Assembly (NCBI RefSeq): GCF_901000735.1
Contig: NC_081543.1
Coordinates: 28,167,515-28,231,514 of the forward strand
Source: Corylus avellana
Lineage: Eukaryota > Streptophyta > Magnoliopsida > Fagales > Betulaceae
Direction of reading: 5' to 3'
DNA length: 64,000 nucleotides
Both the position numbers and the translations under genes were made by a program. Every line of letters begins with the position of its first letter. Positions within the stretch are counted from its first letter, which is position 1. The notes under the pieces were generated by a model that was not told where the DNA came from, did no database searches, and saw nothing but the letters and a program-made list of their open reading frames with translations. Below are positions 12,260 to 23,914 of this stretch, one piece after another.

Positions 12260-13246
12260 CAATGCCCATTTAGTAACATGTCAACTTTGACACGTTACTA
12301 AAGTTTTCGATTTTTTTTTTTTTTAATTTTTAATTTTTAATTTTTTAAAAAAAAGTTTTTGACATAGTAATTATCATTTAGTAACGTGTCACATTTGACA
12401 TGTTACCATTTAGTAACGTGTCAACTTTGACACGTTACTAAAGTTTTCGAATTTTTTTTTAATGTTTCGATTTAGTAATGTGTCAAATTTGACACGTTAG
12501 CATTTAGTAACGTGTCAAATTACTAAAGTTTTTCGATTTTTTTTTATTTTTTATTTATTTTTAAGTTTTCGATTTAGTAATGTGCCAAATTTGACAAATT
12601 ACCATTTTAGCAACGTGTCAACTTGACACGTTACTAAAGTTTTCAATTTTTTTTTTTAATTTTTTAATTTTTTAATTTTTTTAAGTTTTCGATTTAGTAA
12701 CGTGTCACAAATTGAAATGTTACTAAATGGTAACGTGGCAAAAAGTACTGAACAGTAAACACATTACATATCGTGTAGTTTTTTCTAGTGTATACCGTAT
12801 TCCAATTTCAATTTTTTGCTCTTACCATATTTGCTCTTACCGTATTCCAAGTTCAATTGATTTTTTTTTTCAATTAAATTTTGATTTGCTACTACATGGG
12901 TTTGGATTTTTGAAAATCTGATTTTCAAATTTATTTCCGGAATTGTTTTTTCAAATAATATCATGATATTATTTGAAAAAAAAAAAATTCTGGAAATTAA
13001 TTTGAAAAAAAAAATTATTATTTTTAATTAATTTTTTATACTTTAGTAATGTGTTAGAAAATGACACGTTACTAAACATTTAGTAACGTGTCAATTTTGA
13101 CACATTACTAAATGTTTTTTAGTAATATCTAAATTAGTAATACGCTGCACATATTACTAACCACATATTACTAATATTTAGTAACATGCAAAGCCTATTG
13201 GCACGTAATTAAAGTATTGTTATTAATCAAAAGGTTTTTTGTAGTG
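12260..13246. mobile_element. CACTA-family debris with subterminal repeat clusters
   Basis: The phrase AGTAACGTGTCA and its complement TGACACGTTACTAAA alternate many times from 12270 to 12740 and again at 13040-13200, as in CACTA subterminal regions. The right end at 13246 reads GGTTTTTTGTAGTG, the complement of CACTACAAAAAACC. A second right-end-like TTTTTTCTAGTG lies at about 12778-12790. No matching left CACTA terminus was found, so this is probably two truncated or nested non-autonomous copies. Confidence 0.65.
12930..12995. repeat. strong AT-rich inverted repeat
   Basis: TTTTTCAAATAATATCA is followed directly by its exact complement, and the arms extend imperfectly outward through CCGGAATT/AATTCTGG. 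Likely the centre of a palindromic MITE or of the surrounding CACTA debris. Confidence 0.75.
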
Positions 13247-13691
13247 TTATTTTATTGAAGTTGCATAAGATGAATGTTTCTAAGTCTTTTATGTGACAGT
13301 GAAATTTTGGGTACGTATATGATTTTGCGCATAAGAAAAATGTATAGGTTTCTTAAGAGCTTTCTCTCTGTTTGAAAGCTCCCTCTTTATCTGTATATTT
13401 GCCATCCATATTGTTATTGAATTAAATATAGTTAGATGAAATGTATATAACAAGATAATTAGGATTTTAGGATTCGAGATGGTAAGCAGAGACCCGGCCC
13501 ACAGCTGCAGCTGGCGTCGTTGTGGAGTTACTATTTCTATTTGGGTGGAAAATTGGACTTTGGAAAGATGATGCATGTCGGTCTGACTTGGAGCAGTACA
13601 TGTGAACATGCATTGTTGAGTCTTGCTACCAAGTAAGCTAAGGTGGAGAGCCACTCAATATTGGACGAAGCCAAACTGCCACATCACATTT

Positions 13692-14818
13692 AAATTATTT
13701 GTCTATTATTATTATTATTATTATTTCTCTCTTTCTTTTTAATGAATATATGTCTCGACAATTTTAGGATTCGTTTGGAAGTGGATTTTTTAAAAAATAA
13801 TTAGCGTTTTTAAACCAAATTGCAATTTAAAAGTGGTTGGAATTGCGATTTTAAAAACGCAAATTTTAAAATCGTGAAAAAAATATGCTATTTCTATAAG
13901 CTAACTATGGGTGCTTATTTGAAAAAGTGTGAATTTAAATCAAAATCACGATTTCGCTTAAAACAATATTTGGCGTAATATTTACCTAATTAGTCATGAA
14001 ACTGCAATTATATGTTAATGTTATCCAAACACTCAATTGATAAAAAAAAAATTACTTATTAACATGTTTTATCAAACGTCTATGCAATTTTAAAAAGTAG
14101 CAATTTTAGAAACGCAATTTTTAAAAATGTAATTTTTAAAATCTCACTTATTGAAATCATACTCCCAAACGGGTCCTTAACATTTTTCAGATAATTTTTA
14201 TTTTAAATTGAGTAATATTTTTTTTAAGTGGCTAACATAAGAAAGTAACTTATGCAAAATATGAATATAATAAATAGATATAAAAATCTCATTAATATAT
14301 ACGTATGGTCTGTAAAGTTTCATCAGGCTATTACAAATTATATCCACCACATTTTAGGGTACATTTTCAGATATGGTCGGTGGAAAAAGTCCATATGGAG
14401 CCAATATAGCGGCAGCGTATAAGCTAGTAATGGAAAATTACACCTTTTTAAAAATTATTTGTCTATTATTATTATTGTTATTATTTCTCTCTTTCTTTTT
14501 AATGAATATATGTCTTGACAATCTTAACATTTTTCTGGTAGTTTTCATTTTAAATTGAGTAATATTTTTTTAAGTAATTAACATAAGAAAGTAACTTAAA
14601 TCATGCAATGTTAGCCGGTGTAATATGAATATAATAAATAGATATATAAATCTCATTAATAAATAGATATGGTCTGTAAAATTTCGTCTGACCTGCTGTT
14701 ACAAATTATATCCACCACATTTTAGGGTACATTTTCAGATATGGCGGTGGAAAAAGTCCATATGGAGGCAATATAGCGGCAGCGTATAAGCTAGTAATGG
14801 AAAATTACACTTTTTTTT
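13692..14818. repeat. tandem segmental duplication (~360-bp unit, two copies)
   Basis: Copy 1 is 13692-14450 and copy 2 is 14451-14818. Both run from AAATTATTTGTCTATTATT through CATTTTAGGGTACATTTTCA to TAGTAATGGAAAATTACAC in the same order. Copy 1 is longer only because a 410-bp Tourist MITE sits in it; copy 2 keeps the uninterrupted site. A motif at the end (GGTGGAAAAAGTCCATATGG) is shared, but no gene is encoded. Confidence 0.9.
13767..14176. mobile_element. Tourist-type MITE (PIF/Harbinger)
   Basis: Terminal inverted repeats GGATTCGTTTGGAAGT and, at the other end, ACTCCCAAACGGGTCC, flanked by a 3-bp TTA duplication (13764-13766 and 14177-14179). TTA duplications with G-rich GTTTGG termini are diagnostic of Tourist elements. 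The empty site is preserved in the neighbouring duplicate. No coding capacity; it would need a PIF transposase from elsewhere. Confidence 0.88.
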
Positions 14819-16605
14819 GTTCTATTACCGGATTTTCTCTGCCTTAAATGTATATATTTATATTCTTCTTCCGTTGTTTAATGTAGTTCATTGTTCCAAA
14901 AAGAAAAAGACGTGAAGACATGATGGAAAAATCAGGCCAAGTCTATGTGGAGATGAAGATGGCTACGGGATGGTCTACGTACATGACGTAGTCAATAGGG
15001 TGTATTTGTATACGTGACGTTTTTGTATGGAAATTATTGAGAGATGACGACATCGTTTGGCTTGACTTGAAGAGATTAGTCAAGATGATGGAGCTACATG
15101 TCTTGCTGGCATCTTATCTCACCAACGGCATATTTGAGATTGTGTTTGAGAAATAAAATTTTAAAGTTAAAAAAAAGACTTTTTAAAATGAAACTTTTGT
15201 CAAAGTGTGTTTTTTTTTTTTTGTTAAAAAAAAAATAAAATAAAATAAAATTGGGGTGCAAAATTGGCGAGATGGCCAAAGGAGTGGCTATGGCCACCTT
15301 TTTTAATTTTTTTTTTTTATAAAATTTTTGTTAAAAAAAATTAGGATCGATATGAGAATTTTTGGATAATATTGGTCGAATTGAAAATTTTTTTTTTACA
15401 AATTTGAAGAGTGCATTATAAAAATTAAAACATTAAAAGTCGATTTAAAATCACCCTAAAATTTAGAAGGTAAAATATATTTTTTACTACGAAAAGATTG
15501 ATTGGATACTTGGTGACTATATTTTTATCAGCGGCTGTGATGAAGCCAATTTGGTTGATTCATCGTGCGGACCATTCCTCCGTGCTTCCAGCAGCACCAT
15601 AGGTTATCTCAGGATCCTTCTTTCACCAAATAATTTGAAGCCTTCAAATATTTCTAAATTATTACTTTTTCTTTTTTTTTGCCTCTAAATTATCAAGAAT
15701 GATACTTGATGTTACAAATGAGTGGATAGTTCAATAGGGTAAAATATATTTTCCCCTAATTATATTTACATCTTTCTATTGTCTTAAATATTTACAGTAA
15801 ATTATGATTTAATATGATGAAAGATAAGTTAAACATGGTTTCCATTATTTATTTTCCACTTCATGTAGTTTACATGTTTTAATTGAACTTTGTTTCCATT
15901 ACTTATTCTTTACAAACAACACGTATTGTTTGTTCTATAGACTTTACCTTCTAGAATAAGTGATAGTTTAACAAATCTAAGCACAACAACATTCCAAAGG
16001 ACTGAACAAAACAGGCAATAAAATAGCCTACAAGCAGGCTACAAAAATACAACACAAAACCAACACATAAAGGCCATGGAGCTAGCTAGCCTTCTATTGG
16101 CCCGAGTAGTCAAAGAAGAAAGAAAGTTGTCTTGGGGCATGAAGGTGTCCATGCAAACACAACATCGTAATTTTGGTTTAAATTCGCACTTTTTAAAATA
16201 AGCATTCTCTAACTACTTATAGAAATCTCAATTTTTTTTTTTTCTTATTTAGATTAAGTGATTTTTAAATCGTAATACCAAACGCCTTACATTTTGTGAT
16301 ATGTTTTAAACACGTAAATTATTCTTGCGAAATCACAATCTTAAACGCACTCTAAATCAAGAAAATGTTGCACTTAATTACAAAAGTGATGGAGCCCGAG
16401 AAGAAAAAGTGAGCTACACTCTCAATAGCTACAATTACAAAAGGGACAATTCATGAACATGAGAGTCATTGGGCCTTATCAAATCCAAGCACTCTACGAA
16501 CAATGGTCCCTTTCTAGATAACTCTTGCCGGTCTGAAGAAAGTAATCCACTGAATTGAATAATGGGCCTTAACTTCAAAACTTGTGCTTTCTTCTTCAAA
16601 TGGCT
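14819..16605. other. gene-free region with a degraded long-TIR element
   Basis: No convincing gene. About 15150-15480 resembles a worn copy of the element at 53.3-53.7 kb: it has a GGCCAAAGGAGTGGCTATGG core, then ATATTGGTCGAATTGAAAA and a TTATAAAAATTAAAAC segment in the same order. The remainder is AT-rich with short poly-A/T runs. Confidence 0.5.
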
Positions 16606-16965
16606 GGTAATTTAAATAGTAATTATGAAAGAGCTCATGTGAAATTTATTTGTCTAAATAAATTTTAGGTTGTCAAATTACTTATTTGGACAAATGGGTT
16701 TCATATAAGCTCTTTTAAAATTGTTGTCCAAATTGTTAGCAATGTAAGTAACAAATTGCTGAGATCTCAATTCCTCAACAAGGGGAAGTAAAGATCATAA
16801 AAAATTCATAATCTAGCTAGACCAAAGGGATTGGTTGTTTTCCGTACATAAATGCTAAAGACTAATGCTACATACTACATAAAAATTTCACAAATATCGT
16901 ACAAAATTGACATGACAAGGTTTAGTAGCCATTGGATTCCTTTAAAAAAAAATTAAAAAAAAAAA
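16606..16965. repeat. dispersed repeat, paralogous to 27880-28540
   Basis: Shares ordered segments with the DNA at 27.9-28.5 kb: AATTATGAAAGAG, the ACAAATGGGTTTC block, ATTGTTAGCAATG, TAATCTAGCTAGACC and GGGATTGGTTG, ending in half of a palindromic MITE. The other copy carries an extra ~340-bp insert resembling a solo LTR. Confidence 0.75.
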
Positions 16966-17282
16966 AGAAAAAGAAAAGAAACAAGGACTAATAAAAGTTG
17001 AAAAATACTTGATCTACATCATCAGCCACAGGAAATACCGACGTAGAAAGTTTCATACATGGTTCACCAAAAATATATAAAAATCGAAGCAAATAGAGAG
17101 GTCATAACATATACGCTTAGTTTTATTGCATCACATAATATATGTAATATTATAGCATCTGCGCACGAGTAAGTGTGCTCACAAAGCCTCTAAGCTTTTA
17201 TTGCATCACATAATATTATATATCACCAGCTAGTTTTCTTCCGCTTGAAGTACTACTTCAAGGGCAAAAGACATGATGGAAA
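16966..17282. other. short gene-free flank left of the Copia element
   Basis: Contains the inverted copy of the 4.6-kb repeat (about 17005-17062) and ends with the GGAAA target duplication (17278-17282) of the Copia element. Before that insertion this DNA was continuous with 23914 onward. Confidence 0.7.
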
Positions 17283-18522
17283 TGTAAAACTTCTATATAG
17301 ATTAAATGCTAATTAACAATAAAACTAGCAGCGGAAATAATTTAATATATATGTACCTCCAACATTTGCTTTGCTCAAGCAAGTTGAAGAACAACTACAC
17401 AACAACCAAACTAGAAAACTACAAATTATTGAGAGGTTCTTCTGACCTATAGTTACAAGTGAGTGTCAATTGATGGAATTAGGGCTGGGTATCGGTCGGT
17501 TAAGACCGGTTAATGGACTTATCGGTCGGTTAACCGATAAGCTATCGATTAACCAAATCTTAACCGATTACCGACCGATAAGAAGTCTTAACCGAAAATT
17601 ATCGGTAAAATTGGTAATCGGTTAACCGGTCGGTTAATCGGTCGGTTAAACCGATTTGGGCTTTTGTGGGCTTTTTATTGGGCTTTTTTACTGATTGCTA
17701 ATTGGGCCAAAAATTAATTTGAGAATTGCTAGATTGAGTTTTGTGGGCTTTTTATTAGGTTTTTTTTTTTTTTTTTTTAGTTTATATTAATATAATAAAC
17801 TCTTTCTCTTACTGGGAGCATCATCTGAGATTGCTCCATGAGCAAAAATGCAAAATCGGTTCTACTGTTCTAGCTTCTGGAAGCCCATTTCGTTCCAATG
17901 AACAAAATATGTCAACCAAAAAATCAAGCTTTATCTGATTCAAAATGGCAAAATTGAAATTCTTCATTGGAAGGAAATTCGATGTCATTTTGGTTTTAAC
18001 TTTTAATAATAAATATAAAATTTTAAAAAATTAAAAATTAGAATAACTTATCGGTCATATCGGTTAACCGATAAAAAAATTTTAACCGACCGATAAGCTT
18101 ATCGGTATAAAATTTTTAACCGATTACCGACCGATAACTATCGGTTACGGTTAATATCGATTCGGTTAAAGTCGGTAATCAGTAATCGGTTAATCTGCCC
18201 ACCCCTAGATGGAATACACAGGCCTTATTTAAAGGTAGGTCAGAGACCCTCAATTAGAGCTGTTACCTTAATTATTCCTCTCTTTAAGGAATAAAAATCA
18301 AATAAATAATCAATACAGCTAATTGATTCCACAAAATAAAATCAGTAATGAATTCAAATATTTGTTTTCACAAGAATTAAATCAACAATTTAATTTAGAA
18401 TATTTGATTTCACATAATAAGCTTTAATTGGAATAAATTACTGAGCACCGTGATTGTATATATTTTATAATCATAATAATATATATGACATAAGGGACAT
18501 ACCTTAAATGAAATTTCTTACA
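17283..18522 (-). repeat. Copia 3' LTR (left), containing a hAT MITE
   Basis: Matches the right LTR along its whole length except for a 728-bp insertion plus its 8-bp duplication. Starts TGTAAAACTTC and ends AATTTCTTACA. The adjoining CATTCTCCCACTTGGGCC is the complement of the polypurine tract. Confidence 0.93.
17480..18207. mobile_element. non-autonomous hAT element inside the LTR
   Basis: Termini TAGGGCTGGGTA and TGCCCACCCCTA, flanked by an 8-bp duplication GATGGAAT (17472-17479 and 18208-18215), which is the hAT signature. The interior is dense with ATCGGT/ACCGAT and TAACCG motifs near both ends and has no transposase. The right LTR holds the uninterrupted site near 23595. Confidence 0.93.
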
Positions 18523-18918
18523 TTCTCCCACTTGGGCCTTATGACACATAAATTTCTTATGGTGTTCGGTTCTATGATATGGCCATTACTTTATTTATTC
18601 CAACCATTCATGGAATCCTCATACTCACTCAAGGAATACTACACATGAATCATGGCGGTAAAGCTTTTATATGATAAGCCGTCCCTTCCATATATCACAA
18701 TGTGCAATACCTCCCTAAATGAGTACTTTATTGATAATGTACTTTATGAATGAACTTCCTATAAATCATTCGGGTCCAAACTTAATTTTTATCCCTATGG
18801 ATATGGTAATAAATGTGCACAAAATTTTATTAAAATAACATGATGTCTATAGACTGATTAGAAAGAACATAGTACAAAATGAATCAATGAGCCCCATATG
18901 CTCCACATGACTTTTAAA

Positions 18919-21900
18919 CTATTTTACCGATAAACCTTTAGTCATAGGATCCGCAATCATTAGTTCAGTACTGATATGCTTAATGAATACTTCATTCATT
19001 TTGATGTTCTCTCTCACACGAAGGGACTTGATGTCGATATGCTTACTTCTACTTCCACTTTTATTATTCTTAGAGAAGAAAATAGCAGCACGGTTATCGC
19101 AGAAGATCTTAATTGGTCTCGTTATAGAATTGACCACCTTGAGACCACCAACAAAACTTCTCAACCATAATGTTTGTGTTATGGCTTCATAGCATGCAAT
19201 AAATTCTGCCTCCATTGTAGATGTAGCAACTATAGTCTGCTTGCTGCTTCTCCAAGATATAGCCCCTCCAGCAAGAAGAAAGATATATCCTGAAGTAGAC
19301 TTCCTGCTATCTACACATCCAACAAAGTTTGAATATGAATATCCAACCACCTCCAAATGGTCAGTGTGTCTGTATGTCAGACTATAGTCCTTGGTTCCTT
19401 GCAAATACCGCATGACTTTCTTTGCAGCTTTCCGATGTTCCAATCCTGGGTTGCTTTGATATCGACCCAGCATTCCAACTGCCATTGCAATGTCAGGTCT
19501 AGTACAAACTTGTGCATATAATAGGCTGCCAACTATAGATGCATATGAGATACTTTTCATTTGCTTTTGTTCCAATGCATTCTGGGGACACTGATTTTTA
19601 TTGAATTTATCCCCTTTAATGATAGGTGCTACAGAAGTTGAACAGTTTTTCAGTATGAATCTCTCTAAAACCTTTTCAATGTAAGCCTTCTGAGACAATT
19701 TTAATATTCTTTGATTTCTGTCTCTGTGAATCTCTATGCCAATGACATAGGAGGCTTCACCCAAATCTTTTATTTCAAAGTTTTGAGAGAGGAACTATTT
19801 GGTTTCTTGTAACAAACCTAAATCATTACATGCAAGCAAAATGTCATCTACATATAGAACTAAGAAAATAACTTTACTTCCACTGTCCTTAAGGTATATG
19901 CATTGATCAACAAAGTTCTCAACAAAACCATATGAGGTAATAACTTTGTGAAATTTGATATACCATTGACGGGAGGCTTATTTTAGCCCATAAATAGATT
20001 TCCTTAATTTGCAAGCCTTCTGACTGTTATCATCAAATCCTTCACGTTGTTTCATATATACCTCTTCTTCAAGATTCCCATTTAGAGAGGCTGTTTTCAT
20101 ATCCATTTTATGTAACTCTAGATCAAAATGAGCTACTAATGCTATGATTATCCTAAATGAATCCTTCTTTGATACTGAAGAGAAGGTTTCATGATAATCA
20201 ATGCCTTCCTTCTGAGTAAAACTCTTGGTCACAAGTCTAGCTTTATATCGTTCAACATTACCAGAAGCATCTGTTTTGGTTTTGTAAACCCATTTGCAGC
20301 CTACGGCTACAGCTCCTTTTGGTAAGTCAACGAGATCCCAAACTTGATTTTTAGCCATAGATTCCATCTCTTCCTTTATGGCATTGAACCAAAATGTGGA
20401 GTTATCTCCACTCATGGCTTGTGAAAACGACTTTGGATCATCTTTAGGCCCAATGTCAAAATCAGACTATTGGAGGTATACAACATAATCACTAAGAATT
20501 GCTGGTATACTTATTCTAGAGGATCTTCTTAATCCTACTTCCTCCGCATTTGGAGGAGGTTGAGTAGGCTCATTCAGAACCTGTTCCTCAGGAGTTGGCT
20601 GCTCTGAAATTGATTATGGTTCAAGGCAATCATTTTGATTTCCCCTAAGCACAATCAAACGTCCTTCATGTCAAGGAGTTTCAGTCAACTCTCGTGCTTC
20701 CTCTAATTCAACCATTTGAGGATGAGCACTTCCACAAGGTTCAGTATCCTCTATAAATTTTGCATTTATAGAGTCAACAATTCTAGGACTATGCGAAGGA
20801 CAGTAAAAACTAAATCCCTTGGAGTTAACTGCATAGCCCATAAAAAATTTACTGGTTGTCCTTGGGTCTAATTTCTTCAGATTTGGATTGTAAATCCTCA
20901 CTTCAGCAGGACAACCTCATATGTGTAAATGATTTAAACTTGGTTTCCACCCATTCCATAATTCAAAAGGTGTCTTGGGGACAACCTTGGATGGAACCCT
21001 GTTTAAAACATACACAGCAGTTTTTAAGGCTTCACTCCATAAAAATAAAGGGAGATCATAATTACTAAGCATGCTCCTAACCATGTCCATAAGTGTGCAA
21101 TTCCTTCTTTCCGCTACACCATTTTGTTGTGGTGTGCTAGGCATCGTGTATTGAGCCACAATACCTTCCTCTTCAAGGAATTTCGCAAATGGACCTATCA
21201 TTTGTCTTTTTCTATGTACCTACCATAGTACTCTCCGCCTTTATCAGATCTTACGATCTTGATTTTCTTTTCTTTTTGTTTCTCTACTTCTACCTTATAG
21301 GTCTGGAAAGCATTTAATGCTTCAGCCTTTTCATTTAGAAGATAGAGATATATAAACCTTGTATGGTCATTAATGAAAGATATAAAATATCTTTGACCAT
21401 TTAGACAGGGATTAGGAAAAGGTCCACAGATATCAGTGTGTATAATCTCAAGAATCTCGAAACTCCTTTTGGCACCTTTAGTGGTCTTGTTGGTTTGCTT
21501 TCCCTTTATGCAATCCACACAAGTACCAAGGTTTGTAAAGTCAAGAGTTTTTAAAACTCCATCATTCACTAACCTTTTGATTCTCTCTATGGAGATATGT
21601 CCTAATGTCCTGTGCCATAACAAAGTGGAGTTTTGATCCATTAGACTCCTCCTTATGCCAATATCAGTATGCAATGATAAATAATTGTTTTCAAAATTGG
21701 GATCTAGATCAATTTTGAATAAACCATCAATTTTTATTCCACCACCAATCAATTATTCACCTTTAAAAATACTGAAAGTTGAATTGATAAACCAAAATCC
21801 AAAACCAACAACATCCAATATGGAAACATAAATTAAATTTCTAGAAAATTCTGGAATAAAAAATACATTTTCAAGATCTAAAACATATTCAGATTTCAAA

Positions 21901-22913
21901 ATTATTCTAAAGGTCCCAACAGCTTCTACTTGTGAAAATAGTTTATTTCCTGAATAGACACGTTGTTCATTGCTTCCTGGCTTCCTTGTTGTGAGAAAAC
22001 CCTGGATTGAGTTGACAATATGGATTGTAGAACCCGAATCAATCCACCATGTATTATTAGGAGCCTCAACAAAAAAAGATTCTTGACATACTAGAGATAT
22101 AAGATTACCTTTTATTTCGAGCCACTTTATATACTTTTGGCAATCTTTCTTCATATGCCATTCTTTCTTGCAAAAGAAACAAGTATCCTTCTTGCCAATT
22201 TTCTTGATTGGCACCTTGTTCTCCTTCTTGAATTTTTGGGCATGCTTGCCTCTCTTGGTCTTTTCCTTAGCATGAATAGCCATGTGAACACCTTATGGCT
22301 TCTCATGTTTTAACCTCTCCTCTTGAACACACACGATCAGAAGTTCATTTATTGACCATTTATCCTTATGTGTGTTATAGGATATTTTAAAAGGAACATA
22401 CTCAGAGGGGAGAGAGTTCAATATGAAATGAGCAAAGAATGACTCAGATATATCAATCTCTAGGGACTTGAGTTGAGCTGCCATGTCCCTCATTTACATA
22501 ATGTGCTCACGCACACTTCTGGAATTATCAAAGGACTTGCTTGATAACTTCTTCATTAGGGTGCTCGCTAAGGCCTTGTTAGAACTCACAAATTGTTCCT
22601 CAACTGCCTTAATGAATGCCTTAGCCTTAGTGCATTCAGAGATGGAACCCCTAATGCCCTTAGAGACATGAGATTTCATGAACATTAGACTTAAGCCATT
22701 TGATCGCTCCCACCGTTCATGTTTAGCAATCTCTTGTGGCGTACTTTTCTCCGTGAGGGCGGGTGGTTCGTCCACACGGAACGCCAAGTCATGCTCCAAA
22801 CAGCCTAATGTAAAAAATAAATTTTCTTTCCAGTCAGTAAAATTGTTACCATTAAGCATTGGAACATGAAAAGTTCTATCCATTAAAGCAGAAGAAATAG
22901 CTGCAATAACCAA
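18919..22913 (-). pseudogene. Copia gag-pol polyprotein, multiply interrupted
   Basis: Pieces on the minus strand, in order. 22913-22494 and 22493-22293: gag (UBN2/DUF4219 type, starting near NGNNFTDWK). 22283-21753: zinc knuckle CFFCKKEWHMKKDC and the protease motif WWIDSGST. 21752-21198: pre-integrase LWHRTLGHIS and integrase core HTDICGPF ... VRSDKGGEYYG. 21201-20917: integrase Glu in [12 protein letters not shown]. 20901-20671: integrase C-terminus. 20415-19978: RT start, WDLVDLPKGAVAVGCKWVYK. The RT active site YVDD is readable near 19850. 19764-18919: RT end and RNase H, with TSGYIFLLAGGAISW, STMEAEFIACYEA and SKHIDIK. Stops at several junctions and a frameshift near 21200 make it non-functional; frames within each piece are otherwise well kept. 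Confidence 0.93.
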
Positions 22914-23404
22914 AGAAAATACTACTTAATGCTATGAAATAACTTTATTTAAATTAACCAATGTTAACTTAATAGTAAATTTCAACCTACATGTAGGCAA
23001 AGGTTGCATCACGCATGAAATTTTCTCTTTATTAATGAGACTAATAAATTTAGAATTAATAAATTAAAAATTTCTGTACCTGTGGGCCTAAGATAAATTT
23101 TATTTTCAATATTAAATTTACTATCTTATTCTAATTAAGTCATAAAAATAAAAACGTCCATGTGGGGATTGGCAAATTAAATTTATAAATTAATTACAAC
23201 ATGATGTTAATTTTCCTTATGAAGTTCACATATATGATCTTGATGTAATTATCATCGTAAAATCGTGATGCTGTGCCTCTTCCAAAATTATTATGATAAT
23301 TATGACTTTATTAACATCCAATAACTGTATACATGCAAAAATAAAGTTTCCAATAATAAAAGGCAAAACCAACAGGTCAGTGGGTAAACAGTATTCTTAC
23401 CACA

Positions 23405-23908
23405 TGTAAAAATTCTATATAGATTAAATGCTAATTAACAATAAAACTAGCAGCAGAAATAATTTAATATATATGTACCTCCGGCCATTGCTTTGCTCAA
23501 GCAGGTTGAAAAACAACTTCACAGCAACCAAACTAGAAAATTAAAAATTATTGAAAGGTTCTTCTGACCTATGCCTACTAGTGAGTACCAATTGATGGAA
23601 TACATATGCCTTATTTATAGGTAGGTCAGGGACCCTCGATTAGAGCTGTTATCTTAATTATTCCTCCCATCAAGGAATAAAAATCAAATAAATAATCAAT
23701 ACAGCTAATTGATTCCACAAAATAAAATCAGTAATGAATTCAAATATTTGTTTCCACAAGAATTAAATCAACAATTTAATTCAGAATATTTGATTTGATA
23801 TAATAAGTTTTAATTGGAATAAATTACTGAACACCGTAATTATATATATTTTATAATCATAATAATATATGTGACATAAGGGACATATCTTAAATGGAAT
23901 TTCTTACA
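23405..23908 (-). repeat. Copia 5' LTR (right)
   Basis: 504 bases beginning TGTAAAAATTC and ending TTTCTTACA. It carries the uninterrupted form of the hAT target. This LTR would hold the minus-strand promoter. Gene-free sequence between gag and this LTR (22914-23404) is the element's leader. Confidence 0.93.
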
Positions 23909-23914
23909 GGAAAA

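Larger units (their letters stand above)
17283..23908 (-). mobile_element. Copia LTR retrotransposon, structurally complete, coding region dead
   Basis: Two LTRs beginning TGTAAAA and ending TTCTTACA, flanked by the 5-bp duplication GGAAA (17278-17282 and 23909-23913). On the minus strand the order is 5' LTR (right), gag, zinc knuckle, protease, integrase, reverse transcriptase, RNase H, polypurine tract (AAGTGGGAGAA) and 3' LTR (left). Integrase before reverse transcriptase defines the Copia superfamily. Removing the hAT MITE in the left LTR gives two LTRs of equal length (504 bases) and an element of about 5.9 kb. Confidence 0.95.
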
